From positions 1 through 56,836 of IMG/VR virus record IMGVR_UViG_3300037147_000155: DNA of 56,836 nt, one strand, 5' to 3'. Positions 1-6,786 of the stretch are shown here, piece after piece. Each line of letters opens with the position of its first letter. Within the stretch, counting starts at the first letter, position 1. Source of the stretch: a virus. The notes under the pieces are model-generated. The model made no database searches. It saw only the letters and a list, made by a program, of their open reading frames with translations, and was not told the origin of the DNA. Position numbers and translations under genes: made by a program.

Positions 1-7
1 CTGCCGT

Positions 8-133
8 ATGGCGCCACAATCACGATATCGCTATCGCAACTGTTCGCTATCGTCATCTCTCCCATACTCCTTTTTGATGTGCTCAATCCATCGCTGCTCA
101 GCCACCCTCTGATCCCTGACCACCCGCACAATC
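8..133. repeat. 126-bp direct repeat, left end
   Basis: These bases are identical to the last 126 bases of the window (56711-56836). The match stops on the right only because the window ends. The seven bases before it (1-7) do not match 56704-56710. The simplest reading is a circular genome cut open by assembly, with a few divergent bases at the contig tip; a short physical terminal repeat is the alternative. The repeat lies inside the gene at 31-234, so the right-hand end carries only the 3' part of that gene. Confidence 0.95.
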
Positions 134-234
134 TCATACCCGATCCATGCCACCGCAGCCATCAGCATCCCCAGCAGAACCTCTCCCACACTGACATAGC
201 TATCATCGAGTTTGATAGTCACTGTGTCCCCCAT
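31..234 (-). CDS. small single-pass membrane protein
   Basis: A 67-residue protein starting MGDTVTIKLDDSYVSVG. It has one hydrophobic segment around residues 20-38 (GEVLLGMLMAAVAWIGYEIV) and then a charged C-terminal tail rich in Arg, Asp and Glu. This fits an inner-membrane anchor with a cytoplasmic tail. No clear ribosome binding site precedes this ATG; a TTG nine bases upstream is the other possible start. Its 3' half is duplicated at the right end of the window, as expected for a circular genome. I do not recognise the family; small membrane proteins are common in phage early regions. Confidence 0.6.
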   Translation of the reverse strand: MGDTVTIKLDDSYVSVGEVLLGMLMAAVAWIGYEIVRVVRDQRVAEQRWIEHIKKEYGRDDDSEQLR

Positions 235-274
235 AGAGCACAAATACGTACTCAGTATGCTCTAACCGCCCCAC

Positions 275-293
275 AGGGACAGAATGTGTCCCT
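275..293. other. perfect hairpin between two small leftward genes
   Basis: AGGGACA and TGTCCCT form a perfect 7-bp stem with a 5-base loop (GAATG). It sits between the gene at 335-484 and the gene at 31-234. No T-run follows on the leftward strand, so it is more likely an RNA processing or stability element than a classical terminator. Confidence 0.45.
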
Positions 294-334
294 ACTGTAC
301 CTCAATGAGGCGGTTGCAGCACACTAGCTTCCCT

Positions 335-484
335 CTAGGACCATTCAGTGTCGATGTGCTCCACAAACCACATATCCCCTTCGATGGACGCTACTCTGTC
401 CGCCTCCGCAAGAATAGCCTCAAACGCCAACAGGTCGTAGTCCACTGGCCCTGATTGCTCCATATCCCTAACTTTGCGATCCAT
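335..484 (-). CDS. small hypothetical phage protein (49 aa)
   Basis: The protein starts MDRKVRDMEQSGPVDY and ends HIDTEWS. An excellent ribosome binding site, AAGGGAGGACACA, lies directly before the ATG and is the same type used throughout this phage, so the gene is well supported despite its size. It is acidic with a predicted central helix (LLAFEAILAEADRV). No known domain is recognised. Its first 17 bases overlap the end of the zinc-ribbon gene upstream, suggesting translational coupling. Confidence 0.7.
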   Translation of the reverse strand: MDRKVRDMEQSGPVDYDLLAFEAILAEADRVASIEGDMWFVEHIDTEWS

Positions 485-632
485 TGTGTCCTCCCTTTGG
501 AATCTCTTTCACGTTACTACTCCCGCATAGCCCACATCTGCGATACTCTCTATAGCCATACTCTGGAGCATAGAACTTCCAGCTACACTCCAGACAGAGC
601 ATCCTAACGGTGTACTGCCAGTTACAGCTCAC
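468..632 (-). CDS. small zinc-ribbon protein (54 aa)
   Basis: A GTG-initiated frame whose product has two CxxC knuckles: MLCLECSWKFYAPE at residues 11-24 and RRCGLCGSSN at 31-40. This is the usual four-Cys pattern of a zinc ribbon, which may bind nucleic acid or protein. AAGG lies only two bases before the GTG, so initiation may depend on coupling to the gene just upstream, which ends at 637. The C-terminus overlaps the next gene. Confidence rests on the paired Cys motifs and the tight packing. Confidence 0.6.
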   Translation of the reverse strand: MSCNWQYTVRMLCLECSWKFYAPEYGYREYRRCGLCGSSNVKEIPKGGHNGSQS

Positions 633-636
633 AGCC

Positions 637-792
637 TTAAATCATCCCAAGCTCTAACAGCCAGCTTGGGCATCCATGCGGACATGTCCCATCAGGCTCT
701 ACCCTACAGCCATCGGTCGCCTTACATACCCCTTCAGACTCCCACTTCTCCAGAGTCTTCAGAGACGGTTCCTTCGTGCGCTTCCTGTCCAT
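637..792 (-). CDS. conserved small phage protein with CPHGCPSWL motif
   Basis: A 51-residue protein beginning MDRKRTKEPSLKTLEKWESE. It contains GVCKATDGC followed by CPHGCPSWLLELGMI at the C-terminus. The pattern SLKTLEKW..G.C.ATDGC..EPDG.C.HG.PSWLL.LG.I is one I recognise from many small proteins of soil and aquatic phages; its function is unknown. The four to five Cys plus His suggest a metal site. The ribosome binding site GGGAGGACAGCG precedes the ATG. Confidence 0.75.
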   Translation of the reverse strand: MDRKRTKEPSLKTLEKWESEGVCKATDGCRVEPDGTCPHGCPSWLLELGMI

Positions 793-863
793 CGCTGTCC
801 TCCCAGGTCAAGTTAACTTCACTGGAGGCCCCATCGCTGAGGCCTCCTAGCAGCTAACTCGCG

Positions 864-1136
864 CTAGGCCTTGACCGCAGGGACGAATGGCACTCCCTTC
901 TTGGCCAGCTTTGACTCATTGGCGGCAATGAACGCCAATATCTTCGGAGCCATCTCGATAATGCTAATCCAGGTGTCGGCATAGTACGCAGCACCATACT
1001 TGCTCGCCACTCCCCTCAACACCACTGTCCCCTTGGGCCCGATACTCAGGCTCATATTCACCTTGCTGGCTTCCTTCGCCGCAGCGAGGTCAGACTCCAT
1101 CTTGGCCACAAGCGCCTTCAGTTGCTCATTGCTCAT
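864..1136 (-). CDS. conserved hypothetical phage protein (90 aa)
   Basis: It starts MSNEQLKALVAKMESDLAAA with an N-terminal helix or short coiled coil. A compact alpha/beta part follows: MSLSIGPKGTVVLRGV, a segment with YGAAYYADTWISI, and a helix with FIAANESKLAKKG. This order (short strands, Y..tW..il, F..aN...L..K) matches a widespread small phage family of unknown function found near early genes. The chosen ATG has only a close AGGGG upstream, so the start is uncertain. Downstream (leftward) come three to four further small genes of the same block. Confidence 0.65.
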   Translation of the reverse strand: MSNEQLKALVAKMESDLAAAKEASKVNMSLSIGPKGTVVLRGVASKYGAAYYADTWISIIEMAPKILAFIAANESKLAKKGVPFVPAVKA

Positions 1137-1248
1137 CCCCTGCGCATTGGTGTGACCTTGGCCACACTGGACACGGCTCAATGGGGGTTGCCATGGCGGG
1201 GCGATGCCGCAGATGATACTCATCGCGCTGGCTGTGACTCTATGAGCC

Positions 1249-1263
1249 GTCTACACTGTAGAC
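1249..1263. promoter_or_regulatory. perfect 15-bp palindrome, operator-like
   Basis: GTCTACA-C-TGTAGAC has perfect 7-bp arms around a single base. Its right half recurs in a degraded copy at 1829-1843, 580 bases away. Two such sites flanking a non-coding block are typical of a dimeric regulator or replication initiator. It lies about 110 bases upstream of the leftward gene at 864-1136, so it could also control that transcript. Confidence 0.5.
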
Positions 1264-1603
1264 AAGATCGTATTGGACTGCTAATTTTCGCGTGGCAACC
1301 GTGCCGCTAGTGCGTCCGGCGCTCGCAGTCGCTCACTCGTAAAGTCTGTTAGTGCTGTGACTTCCAGCGTTCGCAGAGCTGAGGTCGACTGCGCAGTCGT
1401 GGTTCAAATTGCCATCGCGTTCGATAAGGCTGGGTTATCACTCCGCCGTCCTCGATCGGCTTTCGTTATCGCTCGGAGTCGGTCTTCGCCATCGCCAACA
1501 GCGGGCATCCGGCGTCCGTTTCCGCCTTGCGATCACGCTAGCGCGGTTGCATACTGCAATCGGAGCGCCAAAAGCACGGTTTGCGTATGTTGTGGCAAAC
1601 GCA

Positions 1604-1621
1604 GGCACTTGTGCGAGTGCC
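1604..1621. other. hairpin in non-coding block
   Basis: GGCACT and AGTGCC form a perfect 6-bp stem around TGTGCG. The flanks (caaacgca and gttttg) can partly extend the stem. It is one of several hairpins clustered in the candidate origin region. Confidence 0.35.
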
Positions 1622-1694
1622 GTTTTGCTCGCCATGCAAACTATTGCACACAAATGGCATTTATGTGCCCGTTTGTCGCGCATTTTGGTCCAAT

Positions 1695-1711
1695 GTGACA
1701 CTTTTTGTCAC
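1695..1711. other. hairpin in non-coding block
   Basis: GTGACA and TGTCAC form a perfect 6-bp stem around a CTTTT loop. It could be an operator half-site pair or a DNA hairpin near an origin. Confidence 0.35.
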
Positions 1712-1776
1712 TGCGGCAAAACGCGCCGACAAGGCGAACAGCAAGCGAACAAACGACGAACGTAGTAGGCCGTCGT

Positions 1777-1824
1777 GTGGCACGTTAGACACAGGGTATT
1801 CCCTGTATGCGTGGTACGTTAGAC
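1777..1824. repeat. 14-bp direct repeat enclosing a hairpin
   Basis: GTGGCACGTTAGAC at 1777-1790 recurs as GTGGTACGTTAGAC at 1811-1824, 34 bases apart, which is roughly three helical turns. Between them, ACAGGG-TATT-CCCTGT (1791-1806) makes a perfect 6-bp stem with a 4-base loop. The arrangement looks like repeated protein-binding sites (iteron-like) or a promoter control element. Confidence 0.45.
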
Positions 1825-1828
1825 TCAG

Positions 1829-1843
1829 GTGAACACTGTAGAC
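1829..1843. promoter_or_regulatory. second, degenerate copy of the 15-bp palindrome
   Basis: GTGAACA-C-TGTAGAC keeps the right arm and centre of the perfect palindrome at 1249-1263 and has three changes in the left arm. The two copies bracket most of the non-coding block. Confidence 0.4.
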
Positions 1844-2035
1844 GCGGCTGCCGCTATTACCGCTTTGGCCAACATCGTGGCCATTGCGGAACAAGCAGTC
1901 ATCATCGTCTCCCCATGCCCCTGTCCAGGGACCCCTCACCTATCTCTCGACCACTCCCTCTCCAGGCAGGCTTCGGCGACTGCTGAGTCGCATGGATTAC
2001 GCAAAATAAATTGGTGGAATTCCTTCTAACCGTGG

Positions 2036-2179
2036 TTACTGAGGGCGATAATGTCCACGTGGCCGTGGAGCGCTGCGGCAGAATTTCGTGTGCCTCTTAG
2101 CGAATGACCAGTTGGCAAATGTGGCATCGCACCATGGACATCGAGGGCGGTCGGTGAGTTTGGGTGGGGCAGGGATCAC
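2036..2179 (-). CDS. small zinc-finger-like protein (47 aa)
   Basis: The GTG start overlaps the stop of the upstream gene (GTGA), as in the rest of this operon. Residues 13-33 give RCPWCDATFANWSFAKRHTK followed by FC, a C-x2-C-x12-H-x3-C zinc finger. The C-terminus is basic (RPRGHYRPQ). A nucleic-acid-binding or protein-contact role is likely but unproven. It is the last gene of the five-gene leftward unit 2985-2036, and non-coding sequence follows. Confidence 0.65.
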   Translation of the reverse strand: MIPAPPKLTDRPRCPWCDATFANWSFAKRHTKFCRSAPRPRGHYRPQ

Positions 2180-2433
2180 TTGACTCCTAGCAGTGGATAG
2201 TGGGACCCATCTGTAGTCCAGAACCTGCAGCGGGCCAGTGGGGGGATGTTGGAATCGTCCTCTAACCTCAACACTTCGCATACGTTAGTCATTCGGGTGG
2301 GGTTAGTAAAGAAGTGAATACATGAGCAGCAGACCTCAGGCGACTCGGATTCCTCCATGTAGCCGACCTCATCCGGGCCGAACTTGTCCGGGCGGTCCTC
2401 CAGCAAGGCCTCATACTCAGCTCGGCTGATCAC
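2176..2433 (-). CDS. Cys-rich phage protein, HiPIP-like or metal-binding
   Basis: An 85-residue protein. The Cys pattern in the second half is VCCSCIHFFTNPTRMTNVCEV then IPPLARCRFWTTDG. The order C..C..F......C..V.....I.P...C.fw is one I associate with a common small phage protein that resembles high-potential iron-sulfur or other metal-binding Cys-rich proteins. The N-terminal half (SRAEYEALLEDRPDKFGPDE) is acidic. It overlaps both neighbours by 4 bases, so it is translated with them. The function is unknown. Confidence 0.6.
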   Translation of the reverse strand: MISRAEYEALLEDRPDKFGPDEVGYMEESESPEVCCSCIHFFTNPTRMTNVCEVLRLEDDSNIPPLARCRFWTTDGSHYPLLGVK

Positions 2434-2729
2434 CGGACCCCCTTGAACCGTGCAGTAAAGTCTCGGCCGCTGCGATACCCGACTGGCTCCATAATTCCCA
2501 GCTCACAGCATTTTTCCATCAGGCAGGCGTGGGCGGTGATCCAGCCGCTGAAGTAGTCGCCATTTGCCTCCTGCTGCACGTCCTGCTCGACCAGCATCGC
2601 AAGGAGGGCAACTATTTCGATATCCTCGGTTGGGACATAGCGGACAGTGTCCTGCGCTGGCGGAGGATTGTCTATTTCACACCCTCGATCTGCTGCGTTG
2701 ATCCCTGGGTCATCAGGCTGGCGGCTCAC
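2430..2729 (-). CDS. hypothetical protein (99 aa)
   Basis: No domain is recognised. The N-terminal 30 residues are Pro- and Asp-rich and probably unstructured. Residues 34-75 look helical (DIEIVALLAMLVEQDVQ, then GWITAHACLMEKCCELG). It overlaps upstream and downstream genes by 4 bases (ATGA), so it is a true operon member. The central helical part may pack with a partner, but nothing in the sequence names one. Confidence 0.6.
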   Translation of the reverse strand: MSRQPDDPGINAADRGCEIDNPPPAQDTVRYVPTEDIEIVALLAMLVEQDVQQEANGDYFSGWITAHACLMEKCCELGIMEPVGYRSGRDFTARFKGVR

Positions 2730-2893
2730 TTGACGATCCCTTGCCGCCGCAGCCGCTTGGCCTCGACGGCCTTCTTTTGGTTGGCCCTGACAGCAGCCCG
2801 CTTGGCGTCGGACCTCGATTGGCCCCCACGTTTGCCAATGTTCGCTAGGTGAGCGCGCAGGGCGGGGTCATTCCAATCAACATGTTCTGCCAT
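2726..2893 (-). CDS. small very basic protein (55 aa)
   Basis: The product starts MAEHVDWNDPALRAHLANIG and then runs KRGGQSRSDAKRAAVRANQK to the end with many Lys and Arg. The GKRGGxxRS...A..A...R motif is common in small phage and plasmid proteins of unknown role, and the charge suggests nucleic-acid contact. The start ATG shares its A with the TAA stop of the upstream 30-residue gene (TAATG). GGAGG lies about 10 bases upstream. Confidence 0.65.
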   Translation of the reverse strand: MAEHVDWNDPALRAHLANIGKRGGQSRSDAKRAAVRANQKKAVEAKRLRRQGIVK

Positions 2894-2985
2894 TATCGCT
2901 TGACCTCCAGGATTAATATCATCGCTAACAATGCCGCTATCGCTACAACCACTATATCTCCTATCGCATGCGCGGGCTCCCACAT
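2893..2985 (-). CDS. 30-residue membrane peptide heading the leftward unit
   Basis: It starts MWEPAHAIGDIVVVAIAALL and continues as a single hydrophobic helix ending ILEVKR. A strong ribosome binding site, AAGGGGAGTCCA, precedes the ATG. It is the first gene of the leftward unit and lies back-to-back with the rightward unit starting at 3076. Single-helix peptides of this size in phage can act in lysis timing, superinfection exclusion or membrane anchoring; the sequence does not decide. Confidence 0.6.
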   Translation of the reverse strand: MWEPAHAIGDIVVVAIAALLAMILILEVKR

Positions 2986-2995
2986 TGGACTCCCC

Positions 2996-3024
2996 TTGAC
3001 ACCGGGCTGAGTGTGGCCTACCCT
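2996..3024 (+). promoter_or_regulatory. candidate rightward promoter for packaging and head genes
   Basis: A consensus -35 (TTGACA, 2996-3001) is followed after 17 bases by TACCCT (3019-3024), a weak -10. It lies in the divergent gap between the leftward unit and the first rightward gene at 3076. A CGCTTG-T-CAAGCG palindrome sits just downstream and contains TTGACA on the other strand. The CCCC before TTGAC recurs at other gene starts in this phage. Confidence 0.4.
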
Positions 3025-3075
3025 AACCACGCTTGTCAAGCGGCGAAAGGATGCCGCCAAAGGAGGACTCCATCG

Positions 3076-3507
3076 ATGGCTGACTCCCCAAAGTGGCGCA
3101 TCAAGCTCGCGGCAGCCCGCGAGGCCAAACGCATCGCCTGGGAGACTCGCCCCCGGCGCGTCCAGCACGAATGGCACCCTACGGCGAAAAGACGCCGCCA
3201 CTCCAAGAAGACCATGGCCGCGGTCGTAGTCGAGTATGAGCGCCTGATGAATCGCTACCGTGCGCGCAACGGTGGCGCGGAGCCGATCCCCTCTAAGCAA
3301 AAGTCGCTGTGGGCCAACGCTGTGGCCATCGTCACCTGGATCCGCACTCCAGCCTTCCAGAGCCTCCACCAGCGCAAGCGCTCTTACATCAACCACGCCC
3401 GCATACGCGAACGGGCGCGGGTAGCCAAGGAGTTAGCCACCGCCACCGCGGCAGCAGCGCCCCCCAAGCCAGTCGCCCGCAGCCGCTGGAGCCTGCCAGG
3501 CGTGTGA
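3076..3507 (+). CDS. basic hypothetical protein, first gene of the rightward operon
   Basis: The start at 3076 is set by AAAGGAGGACTCCATCG before the ATG. The 143-residue product is strongly basic and helical (KLAAAREAKRIAWETRPRR; MAAVVVEYERLMNRYRARN), with a Pro- and Ala-rich C-terminus. Its position, first in the packaging operon three genes before the large terminase, and its likely DNA-binding character make a small-terminase role possible, but no helix-turn-helix or family signature is visible. This is inference from position and charge. Confidence 0.65.
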   Translation: MADSPKWRIKLAAAREAKRIAWETRPRRVQHEWHPTAKRRRHSKKTMAAVVVEYERLMNRYRARNGGAEPIPSKQKSLWANAVAIVTWIRTPAFQSLHQRKRSYINHARIRERARVAKELATATAAAAPPKPVARSRWSLPGV

Positions 3508-3560
3508 GTGGGACGGCGATTCCCCTTGACCCTGTGTGATCTCTGTGAGACGTTGCGGAC

Positions 3561-3809
3561 ATGACACTGCCGCAATGTCCAAACTTCCTCAAGAAGGGTA
3601 CTTGTCCTAAGAGCGACCCAATCCTGCTAGGTGAAACTGATGGTGGTGGCCGTTATTACTCATTTGGCTGCCGCACTTGTCGCTGTACTTGGGCGTTGTC
3701 GAAGGAGTGGGGGACACAAGAAACCCGTTATCAAGCTGCCATTCAACATGCCCGCGAACAGGGCGAGCTGGAACGCCGTAAGCGCCTAGACCGTAAGTGG
3801 TTCATCTGA
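3561..3809 (+). CDS. small zinc-ribbon protein (82 aa)
   Basis: An N-terminal CPNFLKKGTC and a central FGCRTCRCTW give the four or more Cys expected of a zinc ribbon. A charged helix follows (RYQAAIQHAREQGELERRKR). It sits in the packaging operon between a basic protein and another Cys-rich protein. A DNA or terminase contact role is plausible but not shown. The site before the ATG is weak, and CCCCTTGACC, which resembles this phage's -35 motif, lies 30-40 bases upstream. Confidence 0.65.
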   Translation: MTLPQCPNFLKKGTCPKSDPILLGETDGGGRYYSFGCRTCRCTWALSKEWGTQETRYQAAIQHAREQGELERRKRLDRKWFI

Positions 3810-3817
3810 GGATCCCT

Positions 3818-4351
3818 ATGCCCCGCCCCCCATTGACTGATGCTCAAAAGGATGTCCTGCGAGCCCGGCTGGCCAACGCCAGGGCCGCCAAAGCCCTCTT
3901 GCCACCGAAGCCCAAGGGGCCAAGGGTGCCACGTTCGAAGGCCACCCCCGCTACTACACCAGTAGTGGCAGCAGTCGCGCCACCCTACGCCGTGTGGACC
4001 GAATCCCAGTGGCTAACCTCCCACGTCGACCTCTGCAAACAGCGCCTGGCGCTGCTGAAATCTGATTTCGAGACTGGGGCCAAAATTGTCGGCCAGCGTG
4101 GGGACTCAAACGACCCTAGGTCATATAGCTGCTTCGTCTGTGCGAATCCGGTGGCTGAGGTCAATCCCTCTGGCAGGGGACCTGGCTGGGTCTGGAAGCA
4201 CGATTACCTCAACACCCGCACTGGCTTATACGAGTCCGTAGTGATCTGCAACCAGCACTGCCACACTGTCTACGTCAATGATACTCGCCTGCAGCTCAAG
4301 CTGAAGGACCTCATCAGGGGTGAGGTATCCGCTCCCGAGGCGGCCGCGTGA
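3818..4351 (+). CDS. Cys-rich protein directly upstream of the large terminase
   Basis: The start at 3818 follows TGAGGATCCCT. The 177-residue product has a basic, Pro- and Ala-rich linker (to about residue 60). A folded part follows with CFVCANPV near residue 108 and VICNQHCH near residue 146, a likely metal site, with W-x-W and aromatic residues between. It ends in GTGA overlap with the large terminase, so the two are co-translated. By position it is the best candidate for a terminase partner, though it does not resemble classical small terminases. Confidence 0.65.
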   Translation: MPRPPLTDAQKDVLRARLANARAAKALLPPKPKGPRVPRSKATPATTPVVAAVAPPYAVWTESQWLTSHVDLCKQRLALLKSDFETGAKIVGQRGDSNDPRSYSCFVCANPVAEVNPSGRGPGWVWKHDYLNTRTGLYESVVICNQHCHTVYVNDTRLQLKLKDLIRGEVSAPEAAA

Positions 4352-6072
4352 ACCTCGAACGCGCCATCCAACTCCTCGACAAGCTGCCAATCAAGAATCG
4401 CGAAAACGGCACCATCCACAACTTCACTCTATTCCCCAACCAGCGAGTGTTTTGCGACAAAATCGGCAAACAAATTAGCGACATTGGTATGGTCCGCGCC
4501 ATCGTCCTCAAGGCCCGCCGCGTGGGCATCAGCTCGGTAACAGATGGACTGTTTGTACCTCATTGTCTCAGCCGTCCGCAGGCCCACGCCAAGATAGTCG
4601 CCCACCGCGCCGACACGGCTGAGGGACTTTTCAGAGTCCCCCGTGACCTTGCCAAGGCCATGCCCTTCTCAGTCGGCGAAATCATGACTCGCAAGATCGT
4701 CTTTCACCACCCCGCGGGCAACAGCCTCCTTGACATCGCCACAGCGGGCTCGGTCAGCGGCGGACGAGGGCTGACTCTATCCGCGCTACACCTCTCTGAG
4801 GCCGCTCAGTTTCCCGGCGATGACTCCTTCCTCTCGCTGCTGCCCGCCGTCCAGAACGGCCCTAACTCTGTCGTCGTCATCGAGTCCACCGCCAATGGCC
4901 GTGTAGGCCTAGGCAAGCCATTTTATGAATTCTGGAACAGCTCTGTAGAAGGCAAAACTGGTTACATTCCTATATTCTGTTCTTGGCTCGACGACCCTGG
5001 CTGCGTGCGCTCCCCTGAGGAGGCCCGAGACGCCCCCAAGACCGACATCGAACGATCTCTGATGGCCAAGCCCTTCTACGCCAACAAGGCTCAAATCGCC
5101 TGGTTCCGCCACACCCTCGAATCCCAATGTCAAGGATTCGTACCTAAATTCTTCCAAGAATATCCGCACACCCCTGAGGTCGCGTTCACCTCCTCAGGCG
5201 ACCCAGCGTTCACCGAAGACGAGATCGCCTACGTGAGGGAGACCGCCTGCGAGCCCCTGATCCTTGGCCACCTCGAACTCAAGGACGGCAAGCCGACTGT
5301 GGTCCACTCCCGCCGCGGAGCCCTGCTCGTGTGGGAACTCCCGGTCAACAATCACAAATATTACATCGGTGCCGACGCCGCCAGCGGAGTAGAAGATGGC
5401 GACTTCGCCGCTTACGCGGTCCTGGATGGCACGACAGGCCACATGGTGGCTCGCTTCGCAGAGCGCGTCCACCCGGAGGCCCTCGCCCGCGAACTCTGGA
5501 TGGCTGGCATCCTCTTCAACAAGGCCCTGATCAACGTAGAGTTGACCGGCGGCCTCGGCAGAGTCATCCAGCGCATCCTCCGGGACGACTACCATTACCC
5601 AGAACTCTACGGCTGGAAAGGTAAGGACGATCGGCCAGCAGGGACCCCCCGCACCCATGCCCCCCGCGGCTGGGAGACCTCCAGCTACAGCCGCCGGATC
5701 CTAATCGACAACTTCAGGCTCTCACTGCGGGCTGGCATCAAAGACGATCTAGGAGGAGTCGAGGTCTATGATAGGTCCCTCATTGACCAGATGGATCGCT
5801 GCACTATGGCTGAAGGCATGAATTGGGAAGTTGAGAAGGGGCACGACGATATTTTATTTGCGTGTATGCTCGCCGTCACCACTTGCATCCAATACCCGCC
5901 TCCCCACGTAGGCGTCCGCAGCCGCCGCCCTGACACCGAAGCGGACGATCCGAAATCCCGAATGCCCATCATCGTCAAGAACGAGCTGCCCATCTCACTC
6001 GGCGACCACCTACGACAGCTGGAGCGCACCATGAAGCGCGCTGGCCGACCCGAGAGTTTAGAAGGTATCTAG
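4348..6072 (+). CDS. terL: terminase large subunit
   Basis: A 574-residue protein, a normal length for TerL, which packages DNA into the prohead by ATP hydrolysis and cuts concatemers. The ATPase part shows an adenine-binding region near residues 25-35 (FTLFPNQRVF), a terminase-type Walker A (VLKARRVGISS, 53-63), a Walker B-like stretch (SALHLSEAAQF, about 145-155) and the coupling region VVVIESTANG (about 175-184). The C-terminal nuclease has the RNase H-like strand YYIGADAASG followed by EDGDFAAYAV, and later acidic residues (GHDDIL). The start is GTG, overlapping the previous stop by 4 bases. Confidence 0.95.
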   Translation: MNLERAIQLLDKLPIKNRENGTIHNFTLFPNQRVFCDKIGKQISDIGMVRAIVLKARRVGISSVTDGLFVPHCLSRPQAHAKIVAHRADTAEGLFRVPRDLAKAMPFSVGEIMTRKIVFHHPAGNSLLDIATAGSVSGGRGLTLSALHLSEAAQFPGDDSFLSLLPAVQNGPNSVVVIESTANGRVGLGKPFYEFWNSSVEGKTGYIPIFCSWLDDPGCVRSPEEARDAPKTDIERSLMAKPFYANKAQIAWFRHTLESQCQGFVPKFFQEYPHTPEVAFTSSGDPAFTEDEIAYVRETACEPLILGHLELKDGKPTVVHSRRGALLVWELPVNNHKYYIGADAASGVEDGDFAAYAVLDGTTGHMVARFAERVHPEALARELWMAGILFNKALINVELTGGLGRVIQRILRDDYHYPELYGWKGKDDRPAGTPRTHAPRGWETSSYSRRILIDNFRLSLRAGIKDDLGGVEVYDRSLIDQMDRCTMAEGMNWEVEKGHDDILFACMLAVTTCIQYPPPHVGVRSRRPDTEADDPKSRMPIIVKNELPISLGDHLRQLERTMKRAGRPESLEGI

Positions 6073-6080
6073 GAGACTCT

Positions 6081-6332
6081 ATGTATCCAGTCAGCCCAGT
6101 GATCGAAGGTTTCGAGCAACACGAAGTTGTCTTCGCTAAAGACCAGCCGCAATACAAGCCTCTACCTTCTTTGCCAATAGACGACGGAGAGTGCATCGTT
6201 ACCCGTTGGCAACTCTCCTGGAAGGAGGTCCTGCGATTGCTGCTAACCCGCAGTGTCTACCTTAAAGTGAAAACTTTTGGTCACCCACTTCAGCCAGTGA
6301 TGTTGAGCATAAATCCGCCAGAGGTAATCTGA
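6081..6332 (+). CDS. conserved small phage protein (83 aa)
   Basis: It contains VVFAKDQPQYKPLP, VTRWQLSWKEVLRLLLT and YLKVKTFGHPLQPVMLS. The order AkdqpeY.pLP...dg.vtrW.Ls..Er..ll....yl.v.tfg.plqP is one I recognise as a widespread small phage family, often close to terminase and structural genes. Its function is unknown. TAGGAG lies 5 bases before the ATG, and the stop shares bases with the next ATG. Confidence 0.75.
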   Translation: MYPVSPVIEGFEQHEVVFAKDQPQYKPLPSLPIDDGECIVTRWQLSWKEVLRLLLTRSVYLKVKTFGHPLQPVMLSINPPEVI

Positions 6333-6712
6333 TGCCCATCGAACGCGACCCCAACGAGCCCCTGGATGCGTTCCTATGTCGCATCCTCCTGGCTCTCGCC
6401 AAACAATGCGGTGGCGAGCTGCGCATCAAGGAAGAGACGATTGAGATTGACACCCGCGCCCTCCTTCTGCAAGACTTCGACCCGAAGACCAATGAGATCG
6501 TGTTTAGAGTTGCGTCCCGATATGCCCAGCCAATCTGGATCCAACCAAGGCAATCCGCGTGGACCATCCCCTTCGAAGACCGCGCCCGCCAACTGGGTCT
6601 CGACCAGGCCAGCCGCCACCACGTCCCAACCGATGACGAACTCGCAGCCAAGGAGTCAAGCCAACGCCTGAGGAAACAATCCCGGCCACAGGGTCCGCTG
6701 TCGAGCGCATAG
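6332..6712 (+). CDS. hypothetical protein between terminase and portal
   Basis: A 126-residue protein with a helical N-terminus (EPLDAFLCRILLALAKQCGG), a beta-rich centre (ELRIKEETIEID, NEIVFRVASRY) and a disordered, charged C-terminus. No family is recognised. Its last 75 bases run parallel to a second frame that stays open from 6637 into the next gene, so the border between the two genes is unusual and may involve a frameshift. Confidence 0.6.
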   Translation: MPIERDPNEPLDAFLCRILLALAKQCGGELRIKEETIEIDTRALLLQDFDPKTNEIVFRVASRYAQPIWIQPRQSAWTIPFEDRARQLGLDQASRHHVPTDDELAAKESSQRLRKQSRPQGPLSSA

Positions 6713-6786
6713 GGGCAGACAACGCCCCTAGAGGCAGACGGCCTCCCGACGCCCGCGCTGTCCTGCGCCAAATCGGCGAACAGTTC

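Larger units (their letters stand above)
1137..2035. other. about 900-bp non-coding block, candidate origin or control region
   Basis: No open frame here has a convincing start, ribosome binding site or protein-like composition. The block holds a perfect 15-bp palindrome at 1249-1263 and a degenerate copy at 1829-1843. Hairpins lie at 1604-1621, 1695-1711 and 1791-1806, and a 14-bp direct repeat (GTGGyACGTTAGAC) occurs at 1777 and 1811. Dense short GC-rich inverted repeats and the position inside the leftward early block suggest an origin of replication or a promoter and operator region; this is inference. Confidence 0.55.

Noticed and set aside
1357-1939. Several open frames on both strands in the non-coding block
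   Set aside because: None has a ribosome binding site of the phage type; composition is Arg/Ser/Ala-rich as expected from GC-rich non-coding DNA, and the frames overlap one another.
1829-2029. Rightward 66-residue frame starting VNTVDAAAAITALA
   Set aside because: GTG start without a binding site, inside the repeat-rich block, and isolated from any rightward operon.
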